64,000 nt of DNA from Acidobacteriota bacterium (GTDB lineage Bacteria; Acidobacteriota; Polarisedimenticolia; J045): the NCBI GenBank assembly GCA_030949985.1, contig JAUZRX010000015.1:1-64000 (forward strand), given 5' to 3'. Within the stretch, counting starts at the first letter, position 1. Each line of letters begins with the position of its first letter. The notes below the pieces were generated by a model. The model saw nothing but the letters and a program-made list of their open reading frames with translations, had not been told where the DNA came from and made no database searches. A program made the translations under genes and the position numbers. Below are positions 8,090 to 15,850 of the stretch, piece by piece.

Positions 8090-10786
8090 CTAGTTCAGCA
8101 CCACCCAGTGGAAAGAGCCGCCCGTGGTCCCCACGACGATGCCCTGATTCGTGCCGTCGGCATAGTCGAAGGTGGGGTCGCCGATGGTCTTGCCGGATTC
8201 CACCGTGGGGCTCGAGACGATGCTTCCGTCCGCGGCGTTCAGCTCGTAGAGCTTGCCATCCGAACTGCCGACGTAGACGCGGGTGGCCGTACCGCCGCCC
8301 ACGCCTCGCAGAACCAGGGGAACCGAGGCGCCGGCGATCGCCCGGGACCAGTACGTGGTGGTGTCGAACGAGCCATCGGTGCCGATCTTGATGCCATGGA
8401 CGGTGTTGTCCGTGGTCCAGACCAGCCAGTTCTCGTAACCGGGGGAGACCGCCACGCCGGTGCTGATGGAGATGCCCTTGACCGGGCCATCACCAGTGGC
8501 GACCAGGTAGCTGTCGACGGGGTTGAGGGACGTTCCCGCTCCACCGGTGCGGGCGGTCGACTGGTAGGTGTAGATTTCCCCGGCGGTGTTACCGACGGCG
8601 ACGATCCAGTCGTTCCGGTTGCTGCCCCGGCGCGCGAAGGCGGGGGTGGCATCGATGTCGCCGATGCCCGTGATCACCGCATAGGGCGGAGAGTCGAACT
8701 GGCCGAGGCTGTTGACCGCCAGCACCACCAGGGACTCGCCGCCGCCACTGCGGACGGGGACGTAGACCAGGTTCTTGGTGGAGGCGGTATACATGTAGAG
8801 GATGATCGGCGAGGCGTTGGAGATGCCCAGGCCGCCCGTGCCGCCGTCGTAACTGCTCTGCAGGGCGGTGAGGGCCAGGTCGTAGATCAGGATCTTGTTG
8901 TCTGTCGCGCCGCATCGGGTGGCGACGATCACACCCTGGTCGCCGGTGATGCCGTTGTTGCCCGCGTCCTGAAGCATGACCACGGGGCCGGCCTGGAGCA
9001 GGCCGGAGGCGCAGGCGGCGTCCGTGATGGCGTCGGCATTGCCTTCGGCCGTCGCCCCGTTGCCGTCGAGAGCGAAGCGATAGAGGAAACCGTTCTGGGC
9101 CGACATGAAGGACGTGTAGTCGGTGCCCGGCGTCAGATCGAGGTCACCGGAGATCGGCCGGGATTGAACCGCTCCACCGGTGGACGGCGGATTCCAGGTG
9201 CCCCGGGAGCCGGTGGCCTCCGCCATGCGATGGAGCAGCCGGTCGTTGCCCGTGCCGACGATGTAGGTATTGGCGACGACGCCGGGTGCGGCCAGGGTGC
9301 TCGAACTCGTGGTGTAGGAGAACTTGTAGCTCTGATTCGAGCGCGGGAGAGCCGTGCGGGATACACCGGCGGCGTAGTTCTTCGACGTGTCGTAGGCATA
9401 GACCTTGTAGTAGTAGGTCTGGTTGTTGGTCACGGTGTTGTCCGTGCAGGAATCGACGGCACCGCCCGAAGCGGCGGTGACACAGACCACGTCGTTGCCG
9501 GTGCCGATCACGTCACCCACCAAATAGGTCGTACCGTCCACCGGGTCGGAATCGACGGGAGCGCCGGTGTGGCGCAGCACGAGGAAGCCGCTGAGATCGC
9601 TGTCGGCCGGTGGCGCCCACTCGGCCGTGACCGAGAGGTCGGTCGCGGCGGTGGTCAGCTTGCTGACGTCCGAAGGCGCGGTCAGGTCGACTGTGGTGAA
9701 ATCCCAACAATAGCCGGAGGTACAGGTCGCGGCGGTGTTGTTGACATTGGTCAGCGCGTTGCCCGCGACGTCCTGCCCGGTGATCTGCAGCGCCAGCGTA
9801 TCGCTGTCACTGAAGCCGGCATGGGTGTAGGTCACCGTCTGGTTCGAATTGCTCCAGGTGCTCGACCAGCCTCCCGGGTCGGTGCCGGAGAGAACGGTCA
9901 AGGAGACCGAGGAGGTGTCCATGGCTTCGTCGAAGTTGACGACCACGCTGGTGGAGACGCCGACTCCGGTGGCGTTGTCCGCGGGAGTGGTGCTGCTGAC
10001 CGCGGGCGCGCCATTGTCGGGCGAGAAGATGAACTGGTCGGCGGCGGTGGCGCCGCGAGAATCGGTATCCGTTCCCAGCTTGTACCACAGGCCGATCGAG
10101 CCAGCCAAGTTTTCGGTGCCGACCAGGCGGGGCGTTCCCGCGTCGGTGGTCTCGGCTTCGATCTCGATCAGCGCCTCGTTGGTGGCGAAGTCCAGGGCGA
10201 GCTGGACGGTGACGGTTCCCGTGGCATCGAAGTCCGGGACCGCATTCCACTGCACGACGAAGCAGGAATCGTTGACCGTGTTCGAATCCCGGTCCACGGT
10301 ACAGGTGGTGGCTTGGTAGTAGATGTTGCCACCGGCGGACGGGTTGAGGTCGTCGCCGTAGGCGTAGATCGCGTTGTTGGGGTTGGGCGACGCGGGAATC
10401 GATTCGGCACTGACCTCGTTGGTATAGCCGGCTCCGAAGGAGAGATAGCCGTTGCTGCCGACATAACCTTCGGTGTAGGCGGTACCGTAGTAGGTGAAGG
10501 TCGAGCCGAGAGCGACCAGGGCATAGCAGTCGTCACCGGAGCAACCCTTGGGCTTCCAACTCGTGATCGCCGTGCCGGTCCCAGAGATGTCGGGGATCAT
10601 ATCCGGCAGGGTGGGCTTGGTGCAGGAGTACCCCCCGCCATCGGTCTCGGCTCCACCACAGCTCGTTGCCGTAGCCGTTGCCCAGGACACGACCCCAAGG
10701 GCCAGGACCAGGGCCAAGGCCACCCGCGCCATCCATCGTCCGGCGTGGGCTGTCTTCGCGCCTTGCATCACACCGCTTGCCTTCAT
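8090..10786 (-). CDS. Large secreted protein with Big_5-like Ig, FN3 and propeller parts
   Basis: An 898-residue protein with a signal peptide ending near the sequence ATATATSC. Regions in order: a Cys-containing N-terminal beta domain (residues about 40-270, motif VGSNGYLSFG); a bacterial Ig-like Big_5 domain (STTPADNATGVGVSTSV, about 275-380); a fibronectin type III domain starting at TAPSDVSKL; then a PQQ-type beta-propeller with VGSSDGKLYELNAADG near the C-terminus. ATG 10786 has GGAGGAGA upstream and overlaps the PqqD-like gene stop by 4 bases (ATGA). Translational coupling to a RiPP recognition protein is striking for an exported protein of this size. The function is unknown; a surface or extracellular partner of the peptide product is inferred. 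Confidence 0.8.
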   Translation of the reverse strand: MKASGVMQGAKTAHAGRWMARVALALVLALGVVSWATATATSCGGAETDGGGYSCTKPTLPDMIPDISGTGTAITSWKPKGCSGDDCYALVALGSTFTYYGTAYTEGYVGSNGYLSFGAGYTNEVSAESIPASPNPNNAIYAYGDDLNPSAGGNIYYQATTCTVDRDSNTVNDSCFVVQWNAVPDFDATGTVTVQLALDFATNEALIEIEAETTDAGTPRLVGTENLAGSIGLWYKLGTDTDSRGATAADQFIFSPDNGAPAVSSTTPADNATGVGVSTSVVVNFDEAMDTSSVSLTVLSGTDPGGWSSTWSNSNQTVTYTHAGFSDSDTLALQITGQDVAGNALTNVNNTAATCTSGYCWDFTTVDLTAPSDVSKLTTAATDLSVTAEWAPPADSDLSGFLVLRHTGAPVDSDPVDGTTYLVGDVIGTGNDVVCVTAASGGAVDSCTDNTVTNNQTYYYKVYAYDTSKNYAAGVSRTALPRSNQSYKFSYTTSSSTLAAPGVVANTYIVGTGNDRLLHRMAEATGSRGTWNPPSTGGAVQSRPISGDLDLTPGTDYTSFMSAQNGFLYRFALDGNGATAEGNADAITDAACASGLLQAGPVVMLQDAGNNGITGDQGVIVATRCGATDNKILIYDLALTALQSSYDGGTGGLGISNASPIILYMYTASTKNLVYVPVRSGGGESLVVLAVNSLGQFDSPPYAVITGIGDIDATPAFARRGSNRNDWIVAVGNTAGEIYTYQSTARTGGAGTSLNPVDSYLVATGDGPVKGISISTGVAVSPGYENWLVWTTDNTVHGIKIGTDGSFDTTTYWSRAIAGASVPLVLRGVGGGTATRVYVGSSDGKLYELNAADGSIVSSPTVESGKTIGDPTFDYADGTNQGIVVGTTGGSFHWVVLN

Positions 10787-11166
10787 TGCATCTCCTCCGA
10801 GACATCCCGCCCGGACCCTGGGCGGGGATCCCGTGGGCGTTCCACGGGGGCTGCCTTGCCTGTCTGAACGACCAACTCGCGACTGGCGAGATCGGCGACA
10901 AATGCCGTCACCTCGGCCTGGACGTCGGGACGGGGAGCCCCCGTCTCCCGGGCGAGGAGGTCGGCGATTTCCGTAAGCGTGCGCCGGCCATCGAGAAGTT
11001 CCCAGATTCGGGAGCCCGTCTCGTTGAGGCCAAGAATGCGCCGCCCCTCGTAGTGCAGGAGCACCGCCTTTCCGCCGAGCATCTGCTCGGCGAGCCGTGG
11101 ATTGCGCTTGTATCGCTGCTCCAAGGTCACCCTCGGCGGCGCCTCTCCGAAAGGGACGCCGTTCAT
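10783..11166 (-). CDS. PqqD-like RiPP recognition protein
   Basis: A 127-residue protein; residues about 12-95 fit the PqqD fold (PF05402): GGKAVLLHYEGRRILGLNETG, then IWELLDGRRTLTEIADLLA, then a helix with AEVTAFVADLASRELV. PqqD-type domains bind precursor leader peptides and present them to radical SAM enzymes. It opens the minus-strand operon that contains the precursor, kinase and radical SAM genes. A GGAGG element touches the ATG at 11166, which is closer than usual. The C-terminal 30 residues are Pro/Arg-rich. I infer that it recognises the K-T-[W/Y]-x-[K/R]-P leader of the peptide at 7156 and perhaps that at 49,970. Confidence 0.85.
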   Translation of the reverse strand: MNGVPFGEAPPRVTLEQRYKRNPRLAEQMLGGKAVLLHYEGRRILGLNETGSRIWELLDGRRTLTEIADLLARETGAPRPDVQAEVTAFVADLASRELVVQTGKAAPVERPRDPRPGSGRDVSEEMQ

Positions 11167-11452
11167 CCTCCGCGGCCGGCGCCATACCCAAAAGGCACCG
11201 AACTTCGACGGTTGCGTAAACCCGCCTCCGGTTCGAATCTAGGCCCCCTCGGCAAGGTGGCAAGGCCATTTCCGGGCCTCTTCCGGGCACCACGCCGGTC
11301 GCCGCATTGGCCCGGCCTCAACCGGCAGGGCTGCCGCTGGTCGGGAGACTATCCCAACAACCCGCCAATGTCCACAGGCTTACGATCCTATTCGGTGTTT
11401 TTTCCCCTCTGCACTCCTTGCGTCGAGGCGGAGCCTTTGCGAAAGTGCTGCA
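11167..11452. promoter_or_regulatory. Divergent intergenic region of the RiPP operon and a glycosyltransferase gene
   Basis: 286 bases between divergent starts at 11166 (minus) and 11453 (plus). It must hold the promoters of both transcripts. It includes relatively AT-rich stretches (around 11200-11220 and 11380-11410) unlike the flanking coding DNA. I cannot place convincing -35/-10 pairs and see no gene in it. Confidence 0.5.
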
Positions 11453-12775
11453 ATGGAATCGTCCGCGCGGCCTCTGGTGCTTCACCTGCTGACCCGCCTC
11501 GTGGTCGGGGGGCCGACCCGGCCTGTCCTCACCAGTCTCGATGCCCTGGGCCGGCGCGGTTTCCAGCCCCTGCTGGTCTGCGGCAAGGCGGGGCCCCACG
11601 AGGAGGAGGCGATCGCCAGCCTGGAGGGCTATCCCGAACTGCCCGTGCTGCGCCTCGATGCGCTGATTCGCAGCCCCTCTCCCGGCCGGGATCTGCAGGC
11701 CCTCGCCGCGTTGCGGGAGACCCTGCGGCGTTTGCGCCCCCGGGTCGTGCATACCCACACCGCCAAGGCCGGGGCCCTGGGGCGGCTGGCCGGGCGCCTC
11801 GATGGTGGTGGTCCATTGCTCGTACACACTTTTCACGGCCACTCCCTGTCGAAGGAAGCCTCCGGGAAGCTCGCACCGGCCTGGCGCTGGATCGAGCGGC
11901 GGTTGCTGCGTCACGCAACGGACCTTCTGCTGACTCTTTCCCCGGGACAGCGGGACGAGATCGCCGGCTTGCTGGGCGTCCGGCCGGGTTTTCCCATCCG
12001 TGTCCAACCCCTGGCCTTCGATCCCGCCGCCTGCGGCCCCGCGCCACCCTGGCCGCCCGGCGCCTTCTCCGGCTCCCGGCGGCGCCTGGTCTTCGTCGGT
12101 CGGGGGGTGCGGATCAAGGGGCTCGATCACCTGGCCCGGGCCCATGCCCGGCTGGTGGCCCGCAGCGCGAAGCAGGCGCGGCGCTTGGAAGTGGTGGTGG
12201 TGGGGCCTGTCGACCCCTCCGTACGCGCGGAGGTGGAGGGGATCCTGGGCCCCTACGGGCTGGGCCCCTGCTGGCAGTGGCGGGGCGCGCGCCCCGATCC
12301 GCTGCGGGAGATGGCTCGCGCCGATGGCCTGGTCCTGCCCTCCCGCTCGGAGGGGACACCGGTCAGCATTCTCGAGGCCCTGTGGGTCGGTCGGCCGGTA
12401 TTGGCTTCCGCGGTGGGCGGCGTGGGGGAACTGCTGGGCTGCCGATGGGAGAGAGAAGGCCCCGGCCTGTGGCAGTGCCGCCCGGCTTCGCCCAGGGGCC
12501 TGCTGCTGCCCCGGGCGGACGCCGAGGCCTGGGCCGCCGCGCTCGACGCCTTCGTCGACGATCCCGGTTGCGTGCCGGGCGATCCGCTCGGCCGGCGGGC
12601 CTTCGTCGAGAGCGTCTTCGACCCCCGCCGCCTCTCGCGGGATCTGCTGGAACTCTACCGCCAGGCCGGGGCCCGGGGGCTCGAAGCGGCGGACGGCGGC
12701 ACGGAAAGGCCCGCGCCGCCGCCGCGCAAGAGCTCACCGGGCGTTGCGGATCAGGCCGAGAGTCCCCGGGTGTAA
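11453..12775 (+). CDS. Glycosyltransferase family 4 protein
   Basis: A 440-residue cytoplasmic glycosyltransferase with the GT-B fold. The N-terminal half has VVHTHTAKAG and VHTFHGHS, typical of GT4 enzymes that use UDP-sugars. The C-terminal half has VGRGVRIKGLDHL and the donor-binding motif SEGTPVSILEALWVGRPV (an E-x7-E pattern). The last 30 residues are disordered and overlap the convergent aminotransferase gene by 25 bases. It is divergent from the RiPP operon. It could glycosylate a surface polymer or, less likely, the peptide product; substrate cannot be told from sequence. Confidence 0.85.
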   Translation: MESSARPLVLHLLTRLVVGGPTRPVLTSLDALGRRGFQPLLVCGKAGPHEEEAIASLEGYPELPVLRLDALIRSPSPGRDLQALAALRETLRRLRPRVVHTHTAKAGALGRLAGRLDGGGPLLVHTFHGHSLSKEASGKLAPAWRWIERRLLRHATDLLLTLSPGQRDEIAGLLGVRPGFPIRVQPLAFDPAACGPAPPWPPGAFSGSRRRLVFVGRGVRIKGLDHLARAHARLVARSAKQARRLEVVVVGPVDPSVRAEVEGILGPYGLGPCWQWRGARPDPLREMARADGLVLPSRSEGTPVSILEALWVGRPVLASAVGGVGELLGCRWEREGPGLWQCRPASPRGLLLPRADAEAWAAALDAFVDDPGCVPGDPLGRRAFVESVFDPRRLSRDLLELYRQAGARGLEAADGGTERPAPPPRKSSPGVADQAESPRV

Positions 12776-13947
12776 GTCGCCAGCCGCCGGCAGGCCTCGT
12801 CGAGCAACGCCTCGCCGGGGAGGAAGACGATGCGTACGTGCTCGGTTCCCGGCTTCTGCCCGAAACCGCTGCCGTGGACCAGCACCACGCCGTGCTGGAG
12901 GATCATCTCCCGGACCAGCCGGGTGTCCTCCACCGGCAGGTCGAAACGGGGGAAGGCGTAGAAAGCTCCCCGGGGGGGCACCAGGCTCCAGCCCTCGATG
13001 GCGTTGATCTTTTCCACGAGCAGGTCCCGGCGGCGCCGCAGGGCGGCGTTGGTCTTCGTGATGTGATCCCGGGGCCCGTCGAGGGCCGGCCGCACGGCAT
13101 GCTGAATCGGGTGGTTGGCGCAGAGCCGGGCGCGGGCCAGCCGGCCCATCGCCTCGGCGAGGGGCGCGACTGTGCGCGCCGGTCCACTGAGCACGCTCCA
13201 GCCGATGCGCAGGCCCGGACCGAGCCAGACCTTGGACAGTCCCCCGAAGGTGGCGATGGGCAGGTCGTCGCGCAGGCTGGCCGTGGCCACGTGGTCGATG
13301 TCGTCGAGGATCATCCGGTCGTAGATCTCGTCGGAGAGGACCACCAGGCCATGGCGTGCGGCGATCTCGAGAACCTTTTCGAGGGTCCGGCGGGAGGCCA
13401 CCGAACCGGTGGGGTTGTTGGGATTGATCAGGACCAGGGCGCGGGTGCCGCCATCGACCATGCTTTCGATCTGGTCGGGATCCGGCTGCCATCCGGCGCT
13501 TTCGTCCAGGTCGTAGGGGATCGCCCGGGCCCCGAGCTTGGCCAGCACGGCGGGGTAGAGGGGGTAGCCCGGGCGCGGCACGAGAACCCCCTCTCCGGGC
13601 TCGAGCAAGGCGGTGAGCAGGATCTCGATCGGCTCGGAGGCTCCATGGCCCACCAGGATGTCCTGAACCGAGGTGATGCCCTTGCGCTCCTCGGCATCCC
13701 GGCGGATGGCCTCCAGGGCCTCGGCGGTGCCTTCCGAGGGGCCGTAGCCGGTGTGGCCGTCCCGCAGGGCCTTGACGATCGCCTCCAGCACGTGTTCCGG
13801 TGTGCGGAAATCGAACTGGCAGGGATCACCGATGTTGAGGTAGATCATCTCCCGGCCCGCGGCCGCGGCCTGTCGGGCGAGCAGCACCACGTCACGGACC
13901 GCGTAGGTCACCCCCTCGATGCGTTGAGCGGTACGCACGGCTTCCAT
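12751..13947 (-). CDS. Class I/II aminotransferase
   Basis: A 398-residue PLP enzyme of fold type I. Recognisable motifs: GYGPSEG, the NPNNPTG substrate/cofactor motif, SDEIYDRM and the Lys239 context GLSKVWLGPGLRIGW. These are characteristic of AspC/AlaA-like aminotransferases acting on aspartate, alanine or aromatic amino acids. ATG 13947 has AGGAGA at good spacing. It begins 10 bases after the pruA stop, so the two genes form an operon. A role in glutamate/2-oxoglutarate balance during amino acid breakdown is a reasonable inference. Confidence 0.85.
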   Translation of the reverse strand: MEAVRTAQRIEGVTYAVRDVVLLARQAAAAGREMIYLNIGDPCQFDFRTPEHVLEAIVKALRDGHTGYGPSEGTAEALEAIRRDAEERKGITSVQDILVGHGASEPIEILLTALLEPGEGVLVPRPGYPLYPAVLAKLGARAIPYDLDESAGWQPDPDQIESMVDGGTRALVLINPNNPTGSVASRRTLEKVLEIAARHGLVVLSDEIYDRMILDDIDHVATASLRDDLPIATFGGLSKVWLGPGLRIGWSVLSGPARTVAPLAEAMGRLARARLCANHPIQHAVRPALDGPRDHITKTNAALRRRRDLLVEKINAIEGWSLVPPRGAFYAFPRFDLPVEDTRLVREMILQHGVVLVHGSGFGQKPGTEHVRIVFLPGEALLDEACRRLATYTRGLSA

Positions 13948-13957
13948 GGCGTTCTCC

Positions 13958-15592
13958 TCAGGCGTCGGGGGCGAGGAAGGGATAGCCGAAGTGACGCGGC
14001 GGGACGAAGGTTTCCTTGATCGTCCGAGGTGACGCCCAGCGGATCAGGTTGAGCACCGAACCGGCCTTGTCGTTGGTTCCCGATGCGCGGCCTCCTCCGA
14101 AAGGCTGCTGGCCGACGACGGCACCGGTGGGCTTGTCATTGATGTAGAAGTTGCCCGCGCTGTGGCGCAGCACGTTGGCGATCGCCAGCACGGCCTTGCG
14201 GTCGCGGGCGAAAACGGCTCCTGTCAGGGCGTAAGGGCTGGTCGTCGAGCAGAGTTCGACGGCCTCGTCCAGGCGGCTGTCGTTGTAGACGTAGACGGCC
14301 AGGACCGGTCCGAAGAGTTCGTCCTGCATCAGGCGGTAGCGCGGGTCGTCGACCTCGACGACGGTGGGTTCGATGAACCAGCCCTCCCTGGAGTCGGTGC
14401 CACCCCCGAAGACGATGCGGCAGCGGCTCGAGCGCTTGGCCGCCGCGAGGTAGGAGGAGATCTTGGTGAACGAGGCCTTGTCGATCACGGCGCCGCAGAA
14501 GTTGGTGAAGTCGGTGATGTCTCCCACCTTCAGCTCCGCGAGCTGGGCCTTCATGTGGCGCCGGATGCGAGTCCACAGGGAGCGGGGGACATAGGCCCGG
14601 CTGGCCGCCGAGCACTTCTGGCCCTGGTACTCGAAGGCGCCGCGGACCAGTGCCGTGGCCACCTCCTCGGGCTCGGCCGAGGCGTGGACGAAGACGAAAT
14701 CCTTGCCGCCGGTCTCACCGACCAGGCGCGGGTAGGAGCGGTAGTTCCGGATGTTGGTGCCGACGGTCTCCCAGATGCCCTGGAAGACCTCCGTCGACCC
14801 GGTGAAGTGGACACCGGCCAGTTTCTGGTGGGGCAGGATGATCGGTCCGAGCACCCGGCCGGGGCCGGGCAGGAAGTTGATCACTCCGGGGGGCAGGCCG
14901 GCCTTCTCGAGGACCTTGAAGACCACGTAGTTGGAGGCCACCGAGGTGGAGGCGGGCTTCCAGATCGCCGTGTTGCCCATCAACGCCGGTGCGGTGGGCA
15001 GGTTGCCGCCGATGGACGTGAAGTTGAAAGGCGTGATGGCGAAGACGAAACCCTCGAGGGGGCGGTACTCCACCACGTTCCAGCACCCCGGCGAACTCTC
15101 GGGTTGCTCCTGGTAAAGACGCTGCATGTAGTAGGCGTTGAACCGCCAGAAGTCGGCCAGCTCACAGGCCGCGTCGATCTCGGACTGGTGGGCGGTCTTC
15201 GACTGGCCGAGCATGGTCGCCGCGTTGACGTCGGCACGGTAGGGGCCGGCGAGCAGGTCCGCGGCCTTGAGGAACACCGCGGCCCGGCTTTCCCAGGGCA
15301 TGCGGGACCAGCTCTCCCAGGCCTCCGTGGCGGCCCGGATCGCCGCGCGCACCTGCCGCTCTCCGGCCATGTGGTATTCCGCCAGGACGTGGCGGTGGCG
15401 GTGGGGCAGCACCTGGCGGGCGATCTTTCCCGTCCGGACTTCGCGGCCGCCGATGATACAGGGAATCTCGAGGGGCTCGGCGGCCCACGCCTCGAGTTGC
15501 TCGCGGAGTTCGGCTCGCTCCGGTGATCCGGGGGCGTAGTCGAGAATCTTCTCGTTGCTGGGGGGGGGAACCTGAAAAACGCCGTTGGGCAT
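13958..15592 (-). CDS. pruA: L-glutamate gamma-semialdehyde dehydrogenase
   Basis: A 544-residue aldehyde dehydrogenase, the usual length of the stand-alone P5C dehydrogenase (ALDH4) group. It oxidises glutamate gamma-semialdehyde (from proline or ornithine) to glutamate with NAD+. Landmarks: ITPFNFTSIGGNLP, the Glu of VGETGGKD near residue 293 and the nucleophile Cys near residue 327 in GQKCSAASR. The FFGGGRASGT-type C-terminal motif is present. The ATG at 15592 has AGGAG eight bases upstream; the longer upstream frame is Pro/Arg-rich and unlikely. No proline dehydrogenase gene is in the window; a PutP-like symporter lies at 37.7-39.2 kb. Confidence 0.93.
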   Translation of the reverse strand: MPNGVFQVPPPSNEKILDYAPGSPERAELREQLEAWAAEPLEIPCIIGGREVRTGKIARQVLPHRHRHVLAEYHMAGERQVRAAIRAATEAWESWSRMPWESRAAVFLKAADLLAGPYRADVNAATMLGQSKTAHQSEIDAACELADFWRFNAYYMQRLYQEQPESSPGCWNVVEYRPLEGFVFAITPFNFTSIGGNLPTAPALMGNTAIWKPASTSVASNYVVFKVLEKAGLPPGVINFLPGPGRVLGPIILPHQKLAGVHFTGSTEVFQGIWETVGTNIRNYRSYPRLVGETGGKDFVFVHASAEPEEVATALVRGAFEYQGQKCSAASRAYVPRSLWTRIRRHMKAQLAELKVGDITDFTNFCGAVIDKASFTKISSYLAAAKRSSRCRIVFGGGTDSREGWFIEPTVVEVDDPRYRLMQDELFGPVLAVYVYNDSRLDEAVELCSTTSPYALTGAVFARDRKAVLAIANVLRHSAGNFYINDKPTGAVVGQQPFGGGRASGTNDKAGSVLNLIRWASPRTIKETFVPPRHFGYPFLAPDA

Positions 15593-15850
15593 GATCGATC
15601 TCCTGGCACGCCCCGCGCTGCGCCGGGCAGGGAAATGGATGGTCGCCATCGGTGGGGAAGACGCCAAGTCTAACCCGGATCGTGGATCCGGCACGCCTCT
15701 TTCCCGGGCCAGGTTCTGCCCGCCGGGGGCGTCGGGCGCGTTATACTCGGAGGCGCGCATCGGCCGTCGTTTCGGGGTGTTGCGCGGTACCCGCGATCAC
15801 GGGTCGGGAGGCCTCCCACGTCCGACGAAAGCTCGCACTCCCCCGCGACG
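15593..15850. promoter_or_regulatory. Divergent intergenic region of pruA and a histidine kinase gene
   Basis: 258 bases. A good -10-like TATACT is at 15742-15747 for the plus-strand kinase gene, but no matching -35 lies 16-18 bases upstream. On the minus strand TAGACT (15672-15667) is a possible -10 for pruA. No gene is seen here. Confidence 0.35.

Noticed and set aside
4015-11166. Lasso peptide locus
   Set aside because: Kinase and nucleotidyltransferase fit, but there is no asparagine-synthetase-like cyclase or B1/B2 protease, and a SPASM enzyme is present instead.
10678-14019. Plus-strand frame of over 1000 codons
   Set aside because: It runs through the PqqD, glycosyltransferase and aminotransferase genes in other phases and is Pro/Arg/Gly-rich.
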